Assembly: GCF_901001165.1 (NCBI RefSeq)
Contig: NC_042961.1
Location: 35,603,609-35,667,608, forward strand
Length of the DNA stretch: 64,000 nucleotides
DNA from: Salmo trutta
Taxonomy: Eukaryota; Chordata; Actinopteri; Salmoniformes; Salmonidae
Direction of reading: 5' to 3'
The translations under genes and the position numbers were made by a program. The notes below the pieces were generated by a model. The model made no database searches. It saw nothing but the letters and a program-made list of their open reading frames with translations, and was not told the origin of the DNA. Below, in pieces: positions 58,157-64,000 of the stretch (positions are counted from its first letter, which is position 1; each line of letters starts with the position of its first letter).

Positions 58157-58272
58157 CAGTGGCAAGGAAAAGTATGTGAACCGTTTGGAAATACCTGGAT
58201 TTCTGCATAAATTGGTCATCAAATTTGATATGATCTTCATCTAAGTCACAACAATAGACAAACATAGTGTCC

Positions 58273-59305
58273 TTAACCTCTCTTGGGTAGGGGGCAGTAT
58301 TTTCACGTCCGGATGAAAAGCATGCCCAATGTAAACTGCCTGTTACTCAGGCCCAGATGCTAGGATATGCAAATAATTGGTGAATTTGGATAGAAAACAC
58401 TCTAAAACTGTTTCTAGTTTCTAAAACTTTTAAAATTATGTCTGTGAGTATAACAGACCTGATATGGCAGGCAAAACCCCGAGGACAAACCATCCCCCCA
58501 AAAATAATTCAGCCTACCACTGTTTTCAATGGCTGTCACTTTTATTATAAGTTGAAAACCTTCCAGTTTGCAGTTCCGAGGGATTCCACTAGATGCCAAC
58601 AGTCTTTAGAAAGAGTTTCATGCTGTTTTTTGGAAAAATGAGCTAGAAATTGTAGTTTTTCTAGGTGTCTCCCATTTTGGCTGTAGTGTTTCCAAGCGCG
58701 TGGAAGAGAGGGCATTCTTTGGTATTTTTCTCCGGTAAAGACAATAACAATTCTCCGTCTTAAATTGTATCCTTTCTTTATGTATTAGGGTACCTAAGGT
58801 TTGATTATAAACGTTGTTTGACTTGTTTGGAAAAGTTTATTAGTAACGTTTGGGATTCATTTTGTATGCATTTTGATGGAGGGAAATTGGGTGGATTATT
58901 GACTGAAGCGTACCAGCTTACTGAGTTTTTATGGATATAAAGAAGGACATTATCGAACAAAATGACCATTTGTGATGTATCTGGGACCTTTTGGAGTGCC
59001 AACAGAAGAAGATCATCAAAGGTAAGGCATTTATTATATCTCTATTTATGACTTTCGTGGCGCACCTTCCTGGTTGAAATATGTTTTTCATGCTTTTGTA
59101 TGCGGGGCGCTGTCCTCAGATAATCGCACAATGTGCTTTTGCCATAAGCCTTTTTGAAATCTGATACTGCGGATGGATTAACAAGAAGTTAAGCTTTATT
59201 TTTATGTATTACACTTGTGATTTTAGGAAAGTTAAATATTTACAATTCTGTAGTTTGAATTTCACGCTCTGCAATTTCACCGGATGTTGTCAAGGTGGGA
59301 CGCTG
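58273..59305 (+). mobile_element. TTAA-family element T12
   Basis: TTAA 58,273-58,276 and left end CCTCTCTTGGGTAGGGGGC. It carries one copy of the internal unit duplicated in T11. The final bases of the right end and its TTAA are lost at about 59,305. Confidence 0.8.
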
Positions 59306-59339
59306 TTTCAGTTCAGCAATATTCTTAAGATGTCTGGTG

Positions 59340-60158
59340 TGAACCGCTCTCGAGGTCATGCCACAGCATTTAAAATCGGGTTGAGGTCAGGACTCTGACT
59401 GGGCTACTCCAGAAGGTGTATTTTCTTCTGTTGAAGCCATTTTGTATTTTGAGGCATTGTCCTGTTACATCACCCAATTTCTGTTGAGCTTCAATTGGTG
59501 GACAGATAGCCTTACATTCTCCTGCAAAATGTCTTGATAAACTTGGGAATTCATTTTTCTGTTGATGATAGCAAGTTGTCCAGGCCCCGAGGCAGCAAAG
59601 CAGCCCCAAACCATGATGCTCCCTCCACCATACTTTACAGTTGGGATAAGGTTTTGATGTTGGTATGCTGTGCCTTTTTTTCTCCACACATAGTGTCATG
59701 TGTTCCTTCCAAACAACTCAACTTTAGTTTAATCTTTCCACAGAATATTTTGCCAGAAGCGCTGTCGAACATCCAGGTGCTCTTTTGCGAACTACAGACG
59801 TGCAGCACAGTTTTTTTTGGACAGCAGTGGCTTCTCGTGTGGTGTCCTCCCATGAACACCATTCTTGTGTAGTGTTTTACGTATCGTAGACTCGTCAACA
59901 AAGATGTTGGCATCTTCCAGAGAGTTCTGTAAGTCTTTAGCTGACACTAGGATTCTACTTAACCTCTTTGAGCATTCTGCACTGTGCTCGAGTAGCAACA
60001 GTGCTGAACTTTCTCCATTTATAGACAATTTGTATTATCGTGGACTCATGAACATCAAGTCTTTTAGAGATACTTTTGTAACCCTTTCCAGCTTTATGCA
60101 AGTCAACAATTTTTAATCTTAGGTCTTTGGAGATCTCTTTTTTCGAGGCATGGTTCAC
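59340..60158 (-). pseudogene. Tc1 transposase, broken
   Basis: Minus-strand. The N-terminal fragment (60,158-59,955) starts MNHASKKEISKDLRLKIVDL and has two helix-turn-helix-like segments (GYKSISKRLDVHESTI). A middle fragment (60,028-59,792) contains DESTIRKTLHKNGVHGRTP. The catalytic half includes PNCKVWWREHHGLG/GGGSIMVWGCFAASGPG (about 59,640-59,575 in two frames). Frameshifts separate the three; the third acidic residue region is damaged. Confidence 0.8.
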
Positions 60159-60363
60159 ATCAGGTGATGCTTCTTGTGAATAGCAAACTCACATTTTGTG
60201 AGTGTTTTTTATAGGGCAGGGCAGCTCTAACCAACATCTCCAATCTCGTCTCATTGATTGGACTCCAGGTTAGCCGACTCCTGACTCCAATTAGCTTTTG
60301 GAAAAGTTAATTAGCCTCGGGGTTCACATACTTTTTCCAACCTACACTGTGAATGTTTCAAAT

Positions 60364-62568
60364 CAAATCAATCAAATTAAATGTATTTATATAGCCCTTC
60401 TTACATCAGCTGATATATCAAAGTGCTGTACAGAAACCCAGCCTAAAACCCCAAACAGCAAGCAATGCAGGTGTAGAAGCATGGTGGCTAGGAAAATCTC
60501 CCTAGAAAGGCCAAAACATAGGAAGAAACCCAGAGAGGAACCAGGCTATGAGGGGTGGCTAGTCCTCTTCTGGCTGTGCCGGGTGGAGATTATAACAGAA
60601 CATGGCCAAGATGTTAAAATGTTCATAAATGACCAGCATGGTCAAATAATAATAATCACAGTAGTTGTCGAGAGTGCAACAGGTCAGCACCTCAGGAGTA
60701 AATGTCAGTGGCTTTTCATAGCCGATCACTGAGAGTATCTCTACCGCTCCTGCTGTCTCTAGAGAGTTGAAAATAGCAGGTCAGGGACAGGTAGCACTTC
60801 CGGTGTACAGGTCAGGGTTCCATACCCGCAGGCAGAACAGTTGAAACTGGAGCAGCAGCATGGCCAGGTGGACTGGTGTTACGTTCCCCAGTTTCTGGGT
60901 TGTGTGTTGTGTTTTTTCATGTATGTATTTCAGGATATGGATTCCTGAAATTCTCCAAGCAGCTGATTGGTCGGCCCCCATTGCTGATTGGAGAGCTGAC
61001 CCCGCCCCCTCGTCAGGACACAGCTGTCTCCAATTAACAACTCCTTCTGAAGCTTTATAATCCAGTGTTCTGTTGCTCAGAGGAGAGATGATTGCAGAGA
61101 GAGGATTGCTGAGAGAGGAGGCTAATGGCTGAGGGTTATAGCATGTTGGTTGTTTCTTAGAATTTTGTTATGTACTGTGTTCGTTGTTGCTGAGGGAGCT
61201 GATTGGTTGTCTGTTGTGTGTGTCAATAGGACGCAGTGTTTTGATTATTGAACTTAGTTGTGTTATTCTGTTTAATTTGTTCCCAGGGGGAAGGGGAAGG
61301 CACCTAGGGAGTGCTTAGGCAAGAGGCCTGCGGGCATACATTACCCGTAGTAGTTTATTGTCTATGCACACTAGGAAAGACCTGGGCGGACCATCCCCTG
61401 TATTTTGGTTAGTGCACCAGGTGGTGCTAGTTAAGTAGTGGGTAGGCAGGTAAGGTAGGAGAGGGGGCTTCGATATTTACTTTTTTTGCTTTGGTTCCGT
61501 CCAGCCCCTTTTCCCAAAACTTACCGTGCGAAGGAATAAATTCCCTTTAAAACGGTATTCTCTGCCTTTTTGTCATCCTTACTCACACCTGCAGTCCATA
61601 CCTCTTTCACACCACGGAGAGTTGAGTTGTAGCAGGGTGTTACGTTCCCTCTTATTAGAGGTGTACGTAACAACTGGGGACAGCAAGGAGTCATCATTCC
61701 AGGTAGTCCTGATGCATGGTCCTAGGGCTCAGGTCCTCCGAGAGAGAGAAAGAGAGAATTAGAGAGAGCATACTTAAATGCACACAGGAAACCGGATAAG
61801 ACAGGAGAAATACTACAGCTATAACAGACTGACTCTAGCCCCCCGACACAAACTACTGCAGCATAAATACTGGAGGCTGAGACAGGAGGGGTCAGGAGAC
61901 ACTGTGGCCCCATCCGATGATAACCCTGGACAGGGCCAAGCAGGCAGGATATAACCCCACCCACTTTGCCAAAGCACAGCCCCCACACCACTAGAGGGAT
62001 AGCTTCAACCACCAACTTACCATCCTGAGACAAGGCCGAGTATAGTCCACAAAGATCTCCGCCACGGCACAACCCAAAGGGGGGCGCCAACCCAGACAGG
62101 AAGACCACGTCAGTGATTCAACCCACTCACGTGACACACCCCTCCTAGGGACGGCATGGAAAGCACCAGTAAGCCAGTGACTCAGCCCCTGTAATAGGGT
62201 AAGAGGCAGAGAATCCCAGTGGAGAGAGGGGAACCGGCCAAGCAGAGAGCAAGGGTGGTTCATTGCTCCAGTGCCTTTCCATTCACCTTCACACTCCTGG
62301 GCCAGACTGCACTCAATCATAGGACCTACTGAAGAGATGAAGATTGAGATCGAGTATGCGTCTCTCACATGGGTAGGCAGACCATTCGATAAAAATGGAG
62401 CTCAATAGGAGAAAGCCCTGCCTCCAGCTGTTTGCTTAGAAATTCTACGGACAATTAGTAGGCCTGCGTCTTGTGACCGTAGCATACGTGTAGGTATGTA
62501 CGGCAGGACCAAATCGGAAAGATAGGTAGGAGTAAGCCCATGTAATGCTTTGTAGGTTAGCAGTAAAA
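60364..62568 (-). mobile_element. LINE 3' fragment, same family as the LINE at 1.2-9.2 kb
   Basis: Covers the extreme 3' end (TTTATATAGCCCTTCTTACA and on) up to the end of the coding region at 62,568. 61,780-62,568 aligns with 1207-2030. It holds a solo LTR at 60,877-61,672 and is cut by T13 at the right. Confidence 0.85.
60877..61672 (+). mobile_element. Solo LTR, 796 bases, distinct family
   Basis: TGTTACGTTCCCCAG...GTGTACGTAACA with ACTGG duplicated at 60,872-60,876 and 61,673-61,677. A GCTTTATAATCC block near 61,050 may be a TATA box and AATAAA near 61,536 the poly(A) signal, giving plus orientation. Confidence 0.85.
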
Positions 62569-63768
62569 CCTCTATTGGTGAGGCGTTCCGCTAGCGATAT
62601 CACCAAAATCCAATGGTATAGATTGGTGCGAATTACAAATACCTAAAAAATGCAAAAACTAAAATTTTTCAAACATATGACTATTTTACAGCTATTTAAA
62701 GACAAGACTCTCCTTTATCTAACCACATTGTCCGATTTCAAAAAGGCTTTACAACGAAAGCAAAACATTAGATTATGTCAGCAGAGTACCCAGCCAGAAA
62801 TAATCACACACCCATTTTTCAAGCTAGCATATATGTCACAAAAACCAAAACCACAGCTAAATGCAGCACTAACCTTTGATGATCTTCATCAGATGACACT
62901 CCTAGGACATTATGTTATACAATACATGCATGTTTTGTTCAATCAAGTTCATATTTATATCAAAAAACAGCTTTTTACATTAGCATGTGACGTTCAGAAC
63001 TAGCATACCCACCGAAAACTTCCGGTGAATTTACTAAATTACTCACGATAAACGTTGACAAAAAACATAACAATTATTTTTAAGAATTATAGATACAGAA
63101 CTCCTTTATGCAAACGCTGTGTCAGATTTTAAAATAGCTTTTCTGCGAAAGCACATTTTGCAATATTCTGAGTACATAGCCCGGCCATCACGGCTAGCTA
63201 ATTTGACACCCACCAAGTTTGGCCCTCACCAAACTCAGATTTACTATAAGAAAAATTGGATTACCTTTGCTGTTCTTCGTTAGAATGCACTCCCAGGACT
63301 TCTACTTCAACAACAAATGTTGTTTTGGTTCCAAATAATCCATAGTTTTATCCAAATAGCTCCGTTTGTTCGTGCGTTCAAGTCACTATCTGACTATCTG
63401 AGCGCATTTCGTGACAAGAAAATTCAAATATTCCATTACTGTACTTCGAAGCATGTCAAACTCTGTTTAAAATTAATTGTTATGCTATTTTTCTCGTAAA
63501 ATAGCGATAATATTCCAACCGGGCGACGTTGTATTCATTCATTCCTGTTTCGATCTGTCTCGGGGTTTTGACTGCCATATGAGTTCTGTTATACTCACAG
63601 ACACCATTCAAACAGTTTTAGAAACTTTAGGGTGTTTTCTATCCACAAGTATTAATTATATGCATATCCTAGCTTCTGAGTTTGAGTAGTAGGCCGTTTA
63701 AAATGGGCACGTTTTTTTTCAAATTGCGCTGTGGCGCCCCCTATCCTAGGCGACCGTCAAGAGGTTAA
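62569..63768 (-). mobile_element. TTAA-family element T13, variant end
   Basis: Minus orientation. The left side reads ACCTCTATTGGTGAGGCGTT followed by CCGCTAGCG, the T7 subfamily end. The right side ends CTATCCTAGG...GAGG then TTAA 63,765-63,768. Confidence 0.75.
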
Positions 63769-64000
63769 TCATTTAGCACTTCCTTAGGCTTCCACTAGAT
63801 GTCATCAGTCTTTACAAAGTGGTTTGAGTCTTCTATAGTAGAAACTGACCCAAAGAGAGGCTTGGGAAGTTGGTCACAGGGGGAGGGCCATTACTACTAT
63901 GACGCGGGCGCCCATGGGAACCCTTTTGTTCCGAAACGTTTAGTAAGACAATGGAATCGTCTGCCTTGAATATTATTGAATCTCTGGTTGAAAAAGGCCC
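63769..64000 (+). mobile_element. TTAA-family element T14, partial at window edge
   Basis: Aligns with 11,755-11,990 of T2 (CATTTAGCACTTCCT and onward) and runs off the window. T13 appears to have inserted into it. Confidence 0.7.

Larger units (their letters stand above)
58157..60357 (-). mobile_element. Tc1-like transposon interrupted by T12
   Basis: The left end CAGTGGCAAGGAAAAGTATG follows TA at 58,155-58,156; the right end is near 60,350 (TACTTTTTCCAACCTACACTG). Minus-strand transposase pseudogene inside. Confidence 0.85.

Noticed and set aside
61526..61762. 78-residue plus-strand ORF in the solo LTR/LINE junction
   Set aside because: Crosses the LTR boundary into the LINE 3' region; chance frame.

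Overview
Eukaryotic, almost certainly salmonid fish, intergenic DNA (Salmo/Oncorhynchus/Salvelinus type). This rests on recognising many repeat families that crowd salmonid genomes: several Tc1-like transposons, a TTAA-flanked non-autonomous family, L2/CR1-like LINEs with a long shared 3' region, tRNA-derived SINEs, hAT elements and long CA/GT microsatellites. I see no intact host protein-coding gene, no rRNA and no functional tRNA gene. The coding-like stretches are decayed transposases, LINE proteins, and two open frames inside young LTR elements.

Layout. 0-10 kb: a minus-strand LINE (about 1.2-9.2 kb) is split by a piggyBac element (4.28-7.77 kb), which itself carries a SINE and a solo LTR; a Tc1 remnant split by another solo LTR follows. 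10.3-12.5 kb: unique sequence and repeat fragments. 12.5-21.5 kb: a decayed piggyBac copy, then one Tc1 copy broken at several TTAA sites by TTAA-targeting elements, then a second Tc1 with a solo LTR. 21.5-25.8 kb: mostly unassigned, one near-full Tc1 and two long microsatellites. 26.1-32.4 kb: the most striking locus, a Tc1 holding an LTR element (A, 26,150-31,111), whose downstream LTR holds a second LTR element (B, 28,488-30,952). Both are bounded by perfect 5-bp target duplications, have near-identical LTR pairs, lack pol, and carry a long Pro/Arg-rich frame that begins inside the LTR and is built largely of 27- or 54-bp tandem repeats. 34.3-43.5 kb: five more TTAA-family copies or fragments, including a 1.6-kb foldback, and two Tc1 remnants. 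43.5-46.2 kb: mostly unique, possibly with a conserved non-coding element. 46.2-48.8 kb: a 5'-truncated LINE with a nearly whole reverse transcriptase. 49-53.7 kb: unique sequence, an odd 39-bp-repeat ORF and a Tc1 MITE. 53.7-55.9 kb: a hAT element nested around a hAT MITE. 56-64 kb: further TTAA-family copies, a Tc1 and the 3' part of a LINE of the first family split by a solo LTR.

The elements do not form a pathway; the biology is a layered insertion history. The TTAA family (called 'T' here: 14 copies or fragments, roughly a fifth of the window) and the LTR elements provide the dating marks. The best candidate for something not previously described is the pol-less LTR lineage, with its U5-initiated repeat protein, conserved LTR stem-loop and no obvious tRNA primer site. 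I could not search any repeat library, so novelty is unproven.
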